DNA from: Centropus unirufus
Lineage: Eukaryota; Chordata; Aves; Cuculiformes; Centropidae
Assembly: GCA_013397695.1 (NCBI GenBank)
Contig: VYZI01000288.1
Coordinates: 524,417 to 588,416 of the forward strand
DNA length: 64,000 nt
Direction: 5' to 3'
The notes under the pieces are model-generated. The model saw only the letters and a program-made list of their open reading frames with translations, was not told the DNA's origin and ran no database searches. This document shows, in pieces, positions 11,799 to 23,357 of this stretch (position 1 is the stretch's first letter; every line of letters begins with the position of its first letter). The translations under genes and the position numbers were made by a program.

Positions 11799-12182
11799 TA
11801 GAATCATGGAATGGTTTGGTTGGATGGCACCTTACAGATCATCCAGTTCCACCCCCCCTGCCATGGGCATGGACACCACTCCCAGCATCCGGCTGCTCAA
11901 AGCCCCATCCAACCTGGCCTTGAGCACCTCCGAGGAGGTGGCATCCACACCTTCCCGGGGCGACCTGGGCCAGGACCTCACCACCCTCATTGTGAAGAAT
12001 TTCTTCCTAATGTTTAATCTAAATCTTCCCCCTTAGAATTTAAAGCCATTCTCCCTCATCCTGTCACTCCAGGCCCTTGTAAAAAGCCCCTTCCCAGTTT
12101 TCTTGTAGGCACCCTACATGTCCTGGAAGCTGCTCTAAGGTCTCCCTGGAGCCTTCTCCAGGCTGAACAACCCCAACTGCCT
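11799..12182 (-). mobile_element. CR1 LINE, antisense, interrupted host copy (3' part)
   Basis: The copy begins ATAGAATCATGGAATGGTTTGG and reads through CATCCAACCTGGCCTTGAGC to GGCTGAACAACCCCAACTGCC at 12161-12181. There the homology stops mid-element. It resumes at about 12478, in the same orientation, with 'CTCCCAGCCTGTCCTCATAG'. The two halves belong to one insertion split by a later sense CR1 copy. Confidence 0.92.
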
Positions 12183-12477
12183 GAAAGGAGGTTGGAGAGA
12201 GGTGGGTGCTGTTCTCCCAAGGGACAAGTGATAGGATGGGGGAATGGCATCAAGTCACACCAGGGCAGGGTCAGATTAGACATTAGGAAAAATTTTTCAC
12301 TGAAAGGGTCATCAGGCACTGGAACGGCTGCCAGGGAGGTGGTGGAATCACCTTCTCTGGAGGTGTTTAAAAGCTGGTGAGATGAGGTGCTCAGGGATCT
12401 GGTTTAGTAGTGGCCAGGTACGGTTGGACTCGATGATCTCAGAGGTCTTTTCCAACCTGGTGATTCTAGGATTGTAC
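12183..12477 (+). mobile_element. CR1 LINE, sense, nested inside an antisense CR1
   Basis: The 5'-truncated sense copy begins TGAAAGGAGGTTGGAGAGAGG and ends GGTGATTCTAGGATTGTA. A plus-strand frame (12192-12380) keeps LDIRKNFS and REVVESPSLEVFK from the ORF2 tail. It sits exactly between the two halves of an antisense CR1 and is therefore the younger insertion. No long target-site duplication is visible, as expected for CR1. Confidence 0.9.
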
Positions 12478-12530
12478 CTCTCCCAGCCTGTCCTCATAGC
12501 AGAGGTGCTCCAGCTCCCATAGCGTGGGCA
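12478..12530 (-). mobile_element. CR1 LINE, antisense, interrupted host copy (5' part)
   Basis: About 50 bases, 'CTCCCAGCCTGTCCTCATAG' followed by CAGAGGTGCTCCAGCTCC, continue the antisense element that breaks off at 12182. In intact copies these words directly follow CAACCCCAACT, which confirms the split. Confidence 0.85.
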
Positions 12531-12576
12531 CGGCATTAGAGAGACAGAAGCTCAGGAAGGACAGCATTAACAAGAA

Positions 12577-12645
12577 AATCATAGAATCACCAGGATCGAA
12601 AAAAACCTTTGACATCATCAGGCCCAACCGTACCTGCCTGATATT
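12577..12645 (-). mobile_element. CR1 LINE 3' end, antisense, short
   Basis: AATCATAGAATCACCAGGAT followed by a decayed CAGGCCCAACCGTACCTGCC matches the 3' tip of the second CR1 subfamily in reverse complement. Only about 70 bases are recognisable. Confidence 0.8.
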
Positions 12646-13737
12646 AAATCAATCAGATGTACGAGTCCTGCAGTCTGGACCCAAGTAGAGCCTTGGTGGC
12701 TGTTTCTATTTTTCTTTTATGTCAAACAGTGGAACTGAGGTTCTGAAACGCGGCCGAAGCTGCCCGGGCAGCTCTACAGGTCAGCAGCTCGCTGTGGCTG
12801 CTCCTGGGGTTACTCAAGCTCCAAACCAGTGTGAAAGTTGGGCCCGTTTATCCCAACTTTCAGTTGGGTTCCCTTCCTATCACCCCTCTGGCTGGGATCC
12901 GTTTGGCTAACAGACCTCGAACGCAAAGTCTGCTGAGGTTTGTGAAGCAATTATTTAATTTTAAAAGTCCCTTTCATTGCATTCTAATGAGATTTCCATG
13001 AAACACTGAGCCCTCCACGCCCTCCTGGGAACCTTTGTTTTCTCCAGAAACCGTGACACTGTTTGAAAAGCCCTAGAAGACTTAAAGAAAGGAAACTTCC
13101 AGAGACAGAGTTGTTCGGTCTGGCAGCCGGGACCCGAGCTTTCCATAGAGTTATGTCCTCCAGAAGCAGCAAACGCATGGAATCACTTGAGCTTAAGAGA
13201 CTGTGACATTTTTGTAGAAGGAGAGGAGGAACTGAGAGATACAATGACAGAGCCGGGAGCTGCATCTGGCTGGCGGTGCTGGGGAGCCTTCTCCTTATGG
13301 ATTTTTATGGCTCTCCTAGCCCTAATATTAAACACTTGACCTTTTTGTCAAATACTATTTTAGATTATTAGGTTGGATGATTAGTTACTAAACATGCCCC
13401 CTGTAGTAAATAGGAAATTGTGTAGTCTGATGCTGCAGCCTCAGACCTTTCAGGTACTGCTCCCTTGGCATTTACCAGGAGAACATCGAGTCCCCTTGGA
13501 TTAACTCAAGCCAATCGCTAAGCAAGAAGCACACGGCATTTTTGCCCAAGGACCAGGGATTTCTGAGGTAGCATTACTAGAGCAAGAATGTCGTCTTTCT
13601 TTCGCCCCCTCTGCTACACTGATAGCTTTGATATGGATGTTGTAAGCCCCGATGAAGTACGAGGAGCTAAAAAATACAATTTAGCCTCCTGCCTCCAAAC
13701 AACTGCATTAAAGTTCTGTAAACCAAGTCCCTCGCAA
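12646..13737. other. unique non-coding stretch, nothing recognised
   Basis: About 1.1 kb of unique sequence holds short frames on both strands (12719-12910, 12984-13265, 13588-13806) without recognisable domains. An AT-rich patch at 13310-13420 has TTATTAGG and TTAGTTACTAA words. No repeat was identified. Confidence 0.4.
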
Positions 13738-13823
13738 ATCATAGGATCACCAGGATGGAAAAGACCTCCGAGGTCATTGAGTCCAACCTTACTTATCCAC
13801 CACTAAACCAGATCTTTGACGAC
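13738..13823 (-). mobile_element. CR1 LINE 3' end, antisense, short
   Basis: 'AATCATAGGATCACCAGGAT' followed by GAAAAGACCTCCGAGGTCATTG and CCACTAAACCAGATC is the 3' tip of the second CR1 subfamily, in antisense. The copy is truncated after about 85 bases. Confidence 0.88.
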
Positions 13824-13959
13824 TCTGCCCCGTTCCCCTCTCCTTGGTAAACTCTTCCATTCACCCCCTCTCCTCCCCGGTACAACGTCCCAGTGTTGGA
13901 AGTAGAACTAATCACTTGGTTTCTTCACCTGTCCCTCCTCAGCACTTTCATACCCCTGT

Positions 13960-14307
13960 TTGGGAAACCCTGCTGCAAATTTAGCCCCTCCCTCCCGTAA
14001 ATCCCACGTCAAATATTTGGATTTAAAGGTATTTGGTTACAAATATGACCCTCAACTTGTGAATATTTATAATAGTCCTGGAAGACAAAAAAGATCAAAA
14101 TTCTTCCTGGAACCTAAAATGGTTTTAAAAGGAATGAAACAAAATGCTTGTGGAGAAACATCTATCACTCTTGGAGGACAAGCTGCACGAGGAAGAAAAA
14201 AGAGCTTTATTAGTAAACACCGTGGAGCATATTTAGAAGAGCACCCCATGGAGTCCATGAGACTTATTTATAATTTTCAAACTCAACTTGGACAGACAGA
14301 GATTTAA
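13960..14307 (+). other. unexplained 115-codon open frame, not called as a gene
   Basis: An uninterrupted frame encodes a basic, lysine-rich product with no domain, signal peptide or membrane segment that I recognise. Basic words include RQKRSKFF and GRKKSFISKHRG. The plus strand is purine-rich here, which lowers stop-codon frequency and can make long frames by chance. There is no TATA-like or clear splice context and no frame on either side that continues it. It could be a decayed retrocopy, a lineage-specific transcript or chance. Confidence 0.15.
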
Positions 14308-16664
14308 GATTTGGGTAACTGATTCCTCAACACCAGCAAGTGACAGAACTGCTTGATTTTTCAGCAGACTGGAGCTGATTCTGATCTTAGTCCTAACATG
14401 TAAGACCAGTACCACTCCAGTTTTGGCCTTGCTCTGCTCCCATATAAACAGGTGCAGAAATAGGTAAGAAGCAGGATAAGTGCCAAACAAGGCAAGATAA
14501 TAGTTGTGTCACATATAAGATGTTGAATGGTTCTTTCTATTACTGCCACTCTAACCATTTTGTCTAAGATATTGGCACAAAGGAGGTAAAAAAGAGGGTT
14601 TTTTAGAATACAGGAAGTTTAAGCATTTGGCCCAAGAAGTAAGGTCACTGTTTATCCCACAGCTGCCCTTGGTCATTGGTTTTTCTGCTTTCTCAAACAT
14701 TTTTTTTTTAAAAAAGAATTCTAATTCTATGTATTTGCAATATTCCCTTGACCCTGTAACGCCACGGAGCTCTCCAGAACCCCCCAAGTGTAAAAATGGT
14801 TGTGAAGTTGGTGTTTAAACACGTAGAGCTTTCTTTGCTGAAGGCTTCTGTGGTGTTCAGGACTGAAGATAATAAAAGCGATATATGCATAAATCAGTTG
14901 CAAACACATGATTAAATCTGCCATCTTACCCACTGGTGTCCTCAATCCTTTTCTAGTCTGTATGGCTTATCAGAGGACTTTGGGAGTAGCATTTCACTTG
15001 CTTTAATCCCATTAGCTGTATCCATTGATGAGTTTTCTCCAAATAGGTTAAAATGAGATAACGAAAGATAAAGACGATGTGCGTGGCAGGAAGTCGGTAG
15101 CTGAACTCCAGGCAGGATTGCCAAGGGTGCTGGCACCTAGAAGCAGACCACGACAGCTGGAACCCACTCTAATTAGTGAGCTGTTACTCACAAAGTAGGA
15201 CATGAAGTTCTCAGCAGCCAGTGGACATCAGCCAGGTATCTGTAGGCAATTATGCTGTTCATTCTCAGAATTGGGGAACAATTGGTTTTCACTGAACCAG
15301 GCTGTGGTCCCAAGCACCCCAAAGCATTCCATGCCCGCTCTCCTCCTCTTTCTGCCCGAGGAATCGCTTTTCTCAGGGTGCCCAAAGTCTACGGACACTC
15401 ACAGGTAGCCTTGATGCAAAATCTCTCTCTCGAGGGCGAGAGAACTGTTCCACATTTACAACTGACTCTAAGGAGAAATAAAAATTCAGATTCCAGCTCT
15501 AGGAGACCATTTCCCAGCTACGCCCCTCCAGCTTTCGTTGTCACACTGTGCGGTTATCAAGCACAATTTATCAATTGTGATATACGTTATAACCTCCCAT
15601 AGTCAATCAGACTTGCAGATGTTTGTTCTCTTCAATATTTCCCAAGGAATTTAAATGGATTTAGGTGGTACAGAACAAACACAGATATCTGAGAGAAATC
15701 ATTATGGCCTCTGGCCAAAGCTCATGTTTTAGCTGTGGGCTTGTTTTCCTACAGCGAGCCATTTTTTCCCCATTACATCGAGCAGAAATGATAACACAGG
15801 CTGCATTTGCTGAGAAACACTTTTCTTACACAACAGGCCAAAAACCACAGCGGCTCCAGGATCTCCAGGTCTGCACTGGCAACCAGGCATGGCCCATGGC
15901 CACCATCCACACATCCAGGAGGACGTCAGCCCGGTGACTCCAGTGCAGCCAGGACGCCTTGAGAAACCAGTTAATCGTGCTGAGAAAGTCAAATCTCCTC
16001 TGCCACAACGTTCTAATGAAGATTAGAATGGGTCCAGAGCTCAAAACAAAATGAGAACATACATCTGTACGGACAGAAAATTGACACATGGGAAGTGGAA
16101 GGTGTTATAAATAGTTGCTGGCATTAACACAATGTGTTATATTCTGAAAAGCAAAGCATAGCAAATATGTCTTTTCAAAACACAAAAGCAGAAACTTTGC
16201 CTTCCCCCACTGATGTTTCTAAGCTATTTATGCTCAGTCCAGCTCCTGCCAGCTTATCACAAGCTGCATGTTTTCATTGCAATCTACTGCACAGCATCAC
16301 TCCGGCTCCGCTGGCATTTGTGTTATGAGAAAACAAGATGGATTTCACTAATTTGCTTCACTCCTACCCGACATCAATTCCTGTAGGCAAAAGCCCCTTT
16401 CTCTCTCTAACACTGGTGGGATGGCACTGGTGGGCCAGCTTCCACACCTCACTCATCCAGCTCCTCCTCTGCTTTGGCACCTGTCAGCCCCCATGTTTTT
16501 GGTGTAGAATGCACCAATATTCAGGCCTGAATATTTCACTGGAATGGTTTATGTCTTGTGCACCAAGTATCCCATGCATCTGGAGCTGCCAGGACACCTT
16601 CCCCATGGTTATGTGGAGACAGTTGAGGGTGGTGAGCTAACCAGGTTCTGGAGTACTTAGCTAG
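14308..16664. other. unique non-coding stretch, nothing recognised
   Basis: This 2.3 kb is unique sequence with overlapping short frames on both strands and no recognisable domain. A TTTTTTTTTAAAAAA step lies near 14701-14715. No CR1, RNA gene or clear regulatory cluster was found. Confidence 0.45.
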
Positions 16665-16985
16665 ATAGAATGAATGACGGAATGGTTTGGGTTGGAAGGG
16701 ACCTCAAATCCCATCCAGTTCCAACCCCTGCCATGGGCAGGGACACCTCCTGCTGGATCAGGGGCTCCAAGCCCCATCCAACCTGGCCTTGAACACCTCC
16801 AGGGATGTGGCAGCCACCACTGCTCTGGCCAATCTGGACCAGGGCCTCCCCGCCCTTGCAGGAAAACATTTCTTTCTGAGATCTCACCTCAATCTCCCCT
16901 CTTTCAGGTTAAAATCGTTCCCCTCATCCTCTCCTAGCACTCCCTGAACCAGAGCCCCTCCCCAGCTTTCCTGTAGGTCCCAGCT
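16665..16985 (-). mobile_element. CR1 LINE, 5'-truncated, antisense
   Basis: The fragment starts in the CR1 3' region (GGAATGGTTTGGGTTGGAAG) and runs through CATGGGCAGGGACACCTCC and 'CATCCAACCTGGCCTTGAAC' to CCAGCTTTCCTGTAGG. It closely resembles the copy at 5822-6300, so it is the same, relatively young subfamily. Open frames at 16674-16937 and 16657-16887 are by-products. Confidence 0.93.
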
Positions 16986-19900
16986 GAGGCACACAACACA
17001 CACACGTGTGGTCATTTCAATGTGATTTTCTCGTCACTGGCAGAAAAGAAAGAAAGTGAATCCCTGAACAACACAATGATACGTTGCTTAAATAAGAAGC
17101 AAAGCCTTTTCAAGACCAGATACCGTATAAATTGCTATTAGCAAGGCTGTACACCAACCAAAGATGTATTCCAACGATACATTCCAAATAAATGGCTGGG
17201 CATTGAAGCTAAATCTTGTTTGGCACAGTGCAGGTTGGAGCTCCAGATGGACGCAAGCCTGTGGGGAAGGATGCCTGCCTACAGAGTAATTGTTAATACT
17301 GAAGGGAGCTTTTATATTTTCTTCCCCATTCTGCGTCTTTATCAGTGGGTTCCACCTTCCCCTTTTCACCCAGGGCTCACATCACTTCCCCTGGTATTTT
17401 CATTGATTCACCCGTTTGTCCCCAGGTGCATTGGAGCGGGTCTCCTGGCCAGACCTCTGCAGATGATCAGCTGTGCAGAACGTTCTCACTCTACAGCCTT
17501 CAGGACTCAAATTCCTAAACATATAAATATATTCTTCCAGTTCGGTCAGATTTTACGTCCTCATTAGTGATGTCAGCAGTTTTACAGGAAAGATGGGGAA
17601 TTCCTGTAATGACACGGTCACACGGCTTCATACAGACCCGCATCCATTCTTTAATGCTTTATTTTCCCTTCAGACTCCTCACTCTCCCTGTGCTCTGACA
17701 CTGCATCTGAGCCAGATCGAGGTCCAGACGCCACGTCTGCTTCCTGCTTGCTGTTACACATTGCAGCTATGGCACAACGGTTGACGAGAGAGGAGAAAGT
17801 CTTTGAAGTGTCCTGACAATCTCTGTCAAGAACATCCCAGAAGCACAGAGAAATGGTTTTTTCTCTCCCAAGCCTCGCAGCCCAAAATACCAAAGGGTTC
17901 ACTGCTCTTACCTGTCTTACACAAAACCCATGTGAAATGGGGATATTGTGAAATGGCATAGGCTACAATGTCATCAATATCCTGGTGACACCAAGGTCTC
18001 CTTTTCATTGAAGCCATATGTTACAGCTTCCTTGTGTCTGGCAGAGATAAGACATGGATGAAAGCCAGTTGGCTGAGGCTTTCTCTAGATAAGATGAAGG
18101 TAGTGTATGGGTTTGGCAAGGGAAAAGTGTTTCAAGTTGACAAAAATCTGCTCTCGAAGTTGAGGGCGATTCCTATTTTCACAGCGCACCAGGGATTTGC
18201 CACCTCCTACCTCGTCCTGGAGCCCCAGCCACAAAAATTACCCAAATGCATTTGTCTCTTTCTGTACTTTACTCCCTTGGTCCTCACTGGGCCTCAGCTG
18301 ACCAGTCTGTTGTTGGCTGGGCTCAAAAGGTCAATGCAGGTCCTACCAAGTCTTTGTTCTTAATTCCAGATGTTGTCCGCCCTATTCACAAAGTTCTCCA
18401 GTGACAAAGGCTCTGCCCCTTCCCAACCCACCGCAGCGTGCCACCGGATTCCCAACAGACCACCTAGTGTCTCTTGATGGCCAAGTGACATCTTCCTCAC
18501 TGCAGCTGAAGCCTGCTGGTGCTTCCTTTCCCCCAGGAGCACAACCGCACAACCACTCCTTTTCTTTGGAGCAGAGCTTCTCACGTAGTAGAAAAAAACC
18601 TCCATTATCTTCCTTAAGACTCCTCTTATTTGGGGTCAACAACCTCAATCTTTCCTCACGGGTCGCTATTTTTTTTAGACCTCAGATTACTCTTTCTGCT
18701 CTCTCCTCCAGCTGGGCTGCGTTTCTTGAAATGCACGCCCCAAAAGAAGATCACAGGAAATCAAGTGACTTTTTAAGCTTCCTTTAGATATAGGTAGGCA
18801 GCGGCACTGTTTCTGCTCTAGGCCCTTCGGGCGTGTTTATTGGGTAGAAGATCTTTGCTTGTTATCTCTTCTGCAATATGATAGCGTGCAGCTTAGCTGT
18901 GCTCAGCCCCCCAGCCAAAATTATACTTCGGTAGCACAAAGACACCCAAGTCAATGCAAACCCAATCAATTTTCTTAATTCACAGAAATATTTTGGGTAA
19001 CATCAGGTTCCTCTAAGATGTCCACCCTTTTTTGCCCACAGTTCAGAGCTGCCTCTATACCAGTGAGGCTCCTGCACACCACATCACCTTTCTTTGACCT
19101 TAGTCCCACAATTAAGTGGAACCTTTCTGCTATGGAACATTCTGTCCTGATCCTCTCTTGTGTCCAAAGCTGCTGATTCTTCCAAAACCTTGAGTCTTTA
19201 TTGCTTCTTTTAAAGACTTCCCTCAGTTCTTGCAAAATTTTCCACTCTCCATCCCCACCGCTGGACAGAGAAGCAAGGGGAATTAATTTTCTCCGCCCAT
19301 TTGACTTGATGATCCTCATGGTTAATAATCTACTGCTGTCCCTTGGCTGGCTGGCATGGACAAGGCTCTGCCAGTGCTGCAACGCGGTCTTGCCACAAGC
19401 CCAGCTCAAGGCCATAAACCGGATACAGACATGTGTGTCCACCAGCCACCACGAGATCACCCGTAGCCACGTTGTGCTGGAGAGGAGATGGGCTCATCCC
19501 TTTCAGAACCTGGCTTCATCATTTGCATGCGCCTCTTGTCTTTTATTTCCACAGTGCCACACTCACCACGGGATTGTTCTGGAAGCACAGAGAAAGCCTT
19601 CTCAGAAGCTCTGACTGATGTAGGATAAGGCTGCTTTTTTGCAGGGCAGAGAAGAATGAATTAAAAAGGACAAATTACACATGTTCTTCATACATCGCAT
19701 GAGCTGCCAAAAGCATGCCAGCCTGAGCACATTGATGCCTGGCTTTCTTCAGGAAAAGCAAATCAGGGATGTATTCTCTAATTTGGGCAAAGTTGCTCTG
19801 TAGGCAGAGCACTGCGCCTCTTCAAAAGGTTCCCAGAGGACTGGGAGAGTCAGAGACTCTGTGGCAAATAACGAAAAGGAATTCTATATTAAATGAAGTT

Positions 19901-20090
19901 TATACAAGGACAGGGAGGATGACCAAACATAAGCCATGCTGGTCACTTCTTAATAACTCGATCTGCTAAAGAGAGAGGCAATATTTATGTAAATTACACA
20001 GTCTCCACGTAGCACAAAAAAGTTACTGTTCTTCCTCCCTTGCCCTCATTGAAATTTATGATTCTGCAATTTATTAAATCCTTCTTTCAC
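16986..20090. other. unique non-coding stretch, nothing recognised
   Basis: About 3.1 kb without CR1. Many short frames (17220-17567, 17651-17959, 18401-18787, 18975-19460, 19201-19614) overlap in antisense and show no known domain. A perfect octamer ATTTGCAT lies at 19521-19528. No RNA gene or repeat was recognised. Confidence 0.42.
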
Positions 20091-20103
20091 ATATGCAAAT
20101 AAA

Positions 20104-20123
20104 AAATAATAATAATAATAATC
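20104..20123. repeat. (AAT)n microsatellite
   Basis: A short perfect AAT tandem of about six copies follows an A-run. An octamer ATGCAAAT lies directly upstream at 20093-20100. This is simple sequence with no further meaning that I can support. Confidence 0.9.
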
Positions 20124-20975
20124 CTTGCAACACCCCTAGAGGAGCATGGGAGGCGGCCAGCTGAGGCTACCAGTGCCGCAAGGCTTCCTGCAGGAACCAG
20201 GAGCATTAAAGAGGAGAAGCAGATACTTTAGCAACATCCTCAATAGTGTCAGTGTTCAGGTTAGGCTGCCCAGGGAGAGAACTCACCCATTCTTGAGTCC
20301 TTTCTGGGGATTTTTGGGGACTGTAGTGCCATTCAGGGAGTGCTCACCCAGATCTGCAGTGCGAGCAGCCAAGGTCTTGGGGCTTTCTGAAGGGGCCCTC
20401 GTGTTTCATGTCTTGGGATGACAAACCACACAGTGACCATCTTTAGTATAAACAGCCCTGAAGATCTGCAAGCTTTGTGATCTGCACATCGGAGACTTTT
20501 TTTTTAGTGGTTTAGGGAAAAAAGCTTGTAAAGACGCAGGAACCTCTGGTTCAAAAAGAAATGACAGCAGACTCGCACTGGAGGGGAAAGGGCAGCGTGG
20601 CTAAGTGCAAAGAACAGCTGGGCTATGTGTAATGTTACCGTTCTTCTTCCGTGCTTCCTCTAGGATGAACCAAAGACCTTGCTTTGTTGGATGCCGAATG
20701 CCCTAAAGTCCCATTACCCGCCTCGGGAAAGGACCTTAATGGTTTTATTGGGAGCCATATCTGCACACGTAACCGGGCCTTTGAAGATGAAAGGAATTTT
20801 TTTCTCTCTCTCTGCTTCCATTTGTTGCCTCTTGGCTGACATGTTCCTACATGGACACTCAATCCCCAGCTATCTGTTGCCTCATCAGGGACATCAATAA
20901 CATCCTCAACGGGAAAACTCTGGAGCATCTATGAAAGTCAGAAGTGTGAGGAACGGATCTCAGATGATGCAGATG
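20124..20975. other. unique non-coding stretch, nothing recognised
   Basis: A moderately GC-balanced unique interval. The frames at 20146-20421, 20635-20928 and 20679-20900 have no family resemblance. No repeat was seen. Confidence 0.42.
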
Positions 20976-21780
20976 CGGTCATTGCTGTATGATCAGATAA
21001 GCAACATTGCAAGTTCATTTTTGTATGCTAAATAAAATAAAAATGTCAATATTTACACATAACCTTCAAGGCTCTTACATTTGCAGCTCTTCAGTATTCA
21101 GCACAGACCACATTTTCTTTAGTCCATTACCAACAGCTTGGAAATTTAGTTAGAGGATGCAACCCAAATGTTCCTCCAAATGTTGTTTCCAAATGGTCAT
21201 CTTGAAAAAAGCTGTTTAAAAGGATGAAACCTTTATGTGAAAATATAAGAGCCCATGCACAGAGCAATATAAACTGCAGGGAAATCATCTGAAGATTAAA
21301 ACCACTAATGATAAAGATATTACTGTTAGGCATAGTTTAATTTGTTGGTAACTAAATCACCGGAGGCTTTTTACAGGCTGCCTGGAACCTGACTATTGTG
21401 TACTGCACATTCAACCTCTAAGTGTACAGCGACACAAACAAATAAAAGTGATCATAACAGTTGAAATGTAGTTAGAGACACAATTGAGAACATCTGTATT
21501 GTAAGCAGAAATAAATTAGAAATACTGAAGTGTTTTGTAGCTGTGAAACTGAGGGATAAAAAAATAACCTACAGCACCTGGATTAAGCAGTTATAAATAA
21601 TGTATAAAGGAAAAATCTCATTACCCCCTGTGTAAACTCCCCCCCAATGAAATATATTTTATGAATGTTGCATCACAGTAATAAATGCAGCATTTGTTTT
21701 CTCCATAAACTTTCCATTTCATGACTATAAGATAGTTTGGATTTGGAAATAATGGCCAGCGAATGCACTGTTTGCAGGAT
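20976..21780. promoter_or_regulatory. AT-rich candidate conserved non-coding block
   Basis: About 800 bases of AT-rich, non-repetitive sequence carry many short ATAAA, AATAAAT and TTCAT words and no long open frame. The texture resembles deeply conserved desert elements. No single motif cluster stands out, so confidence is low. Confidence 0.22.
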
Positions 21781-23123
21781 TAGTTTCCCTCAACAAGCAG
21801 CTTTGAACTGACCTTCATTTTTTTTTGGGCGAAAGAGCAGGCACTTGCACAGGCTTAGCAGAACTCAGCTCTGTGCCTCCCAAGCCGTGGCAGCGTTGGA
21901 CTCGGCTTGCAGCAGAACAATCCTGGATAAACAAACCCCACAGCACCACGAGAGAGCATTTAGACTCTGAGCCCTGAATGTCATAATTGCCTGATATCAC
22001 GGAAGATTTTACGAGATTACGCTAGATAAAGACTATGTCTGAACGTGGAAAGCTCTCCCTTTGTATAAAGCCAGGTCTTACAGCAGGATGCTGCACGCCG
22101 CAGGATACGGTTTCTATTTACATTCAAAAGAGCAAATGCCTAGAAACAACCAGAAAGCTTCCTTTGGAGTTTTCAGTTTTTCCTTGCAAATATTCCGTTT
22201 TGTGTAAAGAAGCCAGGTCTGGTTCCAATCTTGTGTTCGCTTTACGCTAAGTCAGCTTTGCTGAAGTACCCAACAGATTAATTCTAGATTTAGGGTTACT
22301 GCCCCATTGCTCCTCTGGTTTTTCTGTTGCACGAAGATCCCTTGATGTCCCACATCCAAGGAGGGGTCGGCATCCTGCTGGTCCAGGGCAGCAATCAGTG
22401 ATCCCCTTGGGACACCCTCAGAGTGTCCCATGCATCCACCAAGTCACAGCGTGGAGAAACAGGGGTAAGGACAGGGATGAGGGGCTACAGAGGATGGAGC
22501 ATCCAGAGTCAAATTGAGACCTATCAGATTATAAATTAAAAGGATGAGAACTTCCCACTGGCCGAGAGAGATAAAATGTCACAAACATAAAAACATTATA
22601 AAGTTCGGTTGGAGTCTGGAGTGCTTTCCTTTTATGATTAATGATGGGGCTCAAGCGGGATGGGAAAGGCAAAGCAAAGTTCCTCTTGAACTGGCTTAAA
22701 AATGCCACAGCTGAGGAAAAAAATATAGGAACATCAATTTAAAAAAAAAACAACAAAACAAAACAAAAAAATCTCTCCACTAAAATGTAAAGGTCAGGAA
22801 AGATTTGGGTGTTTTTAAATGCTGTCTTGAAGAAATTTCATAAAGGTTAAGATGTCATGTAGTTTCAGAGTTACGGGCACTGAAGGGGGGTCCTTGAGTG
22901 CCAGCGATTCCTGGGGCCACCGGGTGACCGTGAGCCGCAGTGACAGCGGGCAGCAGGAGCCTGGCAGATCCGAGGCTGTCCCTGTGCCACTGGGGAAAAT
23001 CCCTGCCTGCCCCCCAAGGAATGAGGCGCTCCACACAGTTCAGCATCCGAGAAGCCAACAGTGAGGAAAATACACAACCAGGCCTTAAATAACGCATAAA
23101 GCTCTCATTTAAATTGCCCAGAG
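21781..23123. other. unique non-coding stretch with an A-rich tract
   Basis: Unique sequence containing an A-rich simple tract at 22741-22771 (AAAAC-type) and a GC-rich patch at 22880-23040 with several CpG dinucleotides. The overlapping frames on both strands in that patch are composition artefacts. No gene was recognised. The stretch ends at an assembly gap. Confidence 0.42.
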
Positions 23124-23286
23124 NNNNNNNNNNNNNNNNNNNNNNNNNNNNNNNNNNNNNNNNNNNNNNNNNNNNNNNNNNNNNNNNNNNNNNNNNNNNN
23201 NNNNNNNNNNNNNNNNNNNNNNNNNNNNNNNNNNNNNNNNNNNNNNNNNNNNNNNNNNNNNNNNNNNNNNNNNNNNNNNNNNNNNN
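23124..23286. other. assembly gap (163 N)
   Basis: The sequence is undetermined. The gap abuts a G-rich minisatellite on its right side, so the missing bases are probably more of that tandem repeat. The stated gap size may be an estimate. Frames passing through the gap have no meaning. Confidence 0.99.
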
Positions 23287-23357
23287 ATGGAAGGGATGGG
23301 AAGGATGGGATGGAAGGGATGGGAGGGATGGGAGGGATGGGAGGGATGGGAGGGATG
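23287..23357. repeat. GGATGGGAG-type minisatellite at a gap edge
   Basis: Imperfect tandem copies of GGGATGGAAG and then regular GGGATGGGAG units run for about 70 bases from the gap. All G-runs are on the plus strand. Such arrays are hard to sequence and explain the gap. The Ile-Pro-Pro and Gly-Trp-Glu repeats in translation derive only from it. Confidence 0.93.
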
